Assembly (NCBI RefSeq): GCF_002116905.1
Contig: NZ_CP015118.1
Location: 3,348,001-3,412,000 of the forward strand
DNA length: 64,000 bases
Source of the DNA: Piscinibacter gummiphilus
GTDB taxonomy: Bacteria; Pseudomonadota; Gammaproteobacteria; Burkholderiales; Burkholderiaceae_C
Reading direction: 5' to 3'
The notes under the pieces were generated by a model. That model was given only the letters and a program-made list of their open reading frames with translations. It was not told where the DNA came from and ran no database searches. Positions 64,000 through 64,000 of this stretch are shown piece after piece (the stretch's first letter is position 1; each line of letters opens with the position of its first letter). The position numbers were made by a program, and so were the translations under genes.

Positions 64000-64000
64000 G

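Overview
The window is a GC-rich (roughly two-thirds G+C), densely coded stretch of chromosome from an aerobic, respiratory betaproteobacterium. The gene content fits Burkholderiales of the Leptothrix/Rubrivivax/Rhizobacter type: PEP-CTERM proteins, a caa3 and a bo3 oxidase, PQQ alcohol oxidation, RegBA, and several FecIR/TonB units. The genus is an inference. No tRNA, rRNA, CRISPR array or insertion sequence was seen. Most genes are in tight operons with ATGA, GTGA or TTGA stop/start overlaps.

Layout. 1-3.4 kb: end of a PaoABC-type molybdenum aldehyde oxidase operon with its XdhC-family maturation factor. 3.4-9.4 kb: two translationally coupled PEP-CTERM exosortase substrates, an atypical SDR, a 2'-5' RNA ligase family protein, small and exported proteins, a gene fragment, and a CPBP membrane protease. 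9.4-12.5 kb: a roughly 3.1-kb island of lower GC. It holds an orphan urea-type ABC binding protein with an abnormal C-terminus, coupled to a membrane-anchored SUMF1/FGE-domain protein. A 32-bp direct repeat (31/32 identical) lies at its two edges, inside the 3' ends of the CPBP gene and cyoE. 12.5-18.9 kb: caa3 cytochrome c oxidase operon with two subunit III-like genes and heme o synthase.

19-29.3 kb: a PQQ-dependent alcohol oxidation regulon. It has aldehyde dehydrogenase, a quinoprotein alcohol dehydrogenase, a pentapeptide-repeat protein, two c-type cytochromes, a HiPIP, an AcoR-type sigma-54 activator and a TonB receptor of the YncD/PqqU (PQQ uptake) type. Four -24/-12 promoters can be read directly, and a shared GTGTGCC core lies upstream of each. 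29.4-37.6 kb: an MHS-type transporter, then cyoABCD, a SURF1 gene and a RegBA two-component system in one continuous overlapping array.

37.7-43.6 kb: a solute-binding protein and a Fur-box-headed ECF sigma/FecR/TonB receptor unit. 43.8-51 kb: glutamate dehydrogenase and an lldPRD-dld lactate operon with two perfect ATTGGT-N3-ACCAAT operators upstream. 51.2-57.2 kb: a KefB-type antiporter and a second Fur-box-headed ECF/FecR/TonB unit. 57.4-64 kb: guaA, an MFS transporter and guaB, then rnfH, ratA and smpB. The 3' end of smpB and its downstream hairpins are duplicated as an 86-bp tandem repeat, followed by the end of a Cys/Met-metabolism PLP enzyme.

The genes describe a cell that oxidises alcohols, aldehydes and lactate into quinone and cytochrome c pools served by two terminal oxidases, and that scavenges iron and possibly PQQ through TonB receptors. 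The least explained parts are the repeat-flanked island (9.33-12.5 kb), the sigma-54/GTGTGCC alcohol regulon with its own PQQ-type importer, and the smpB tandem duplication.
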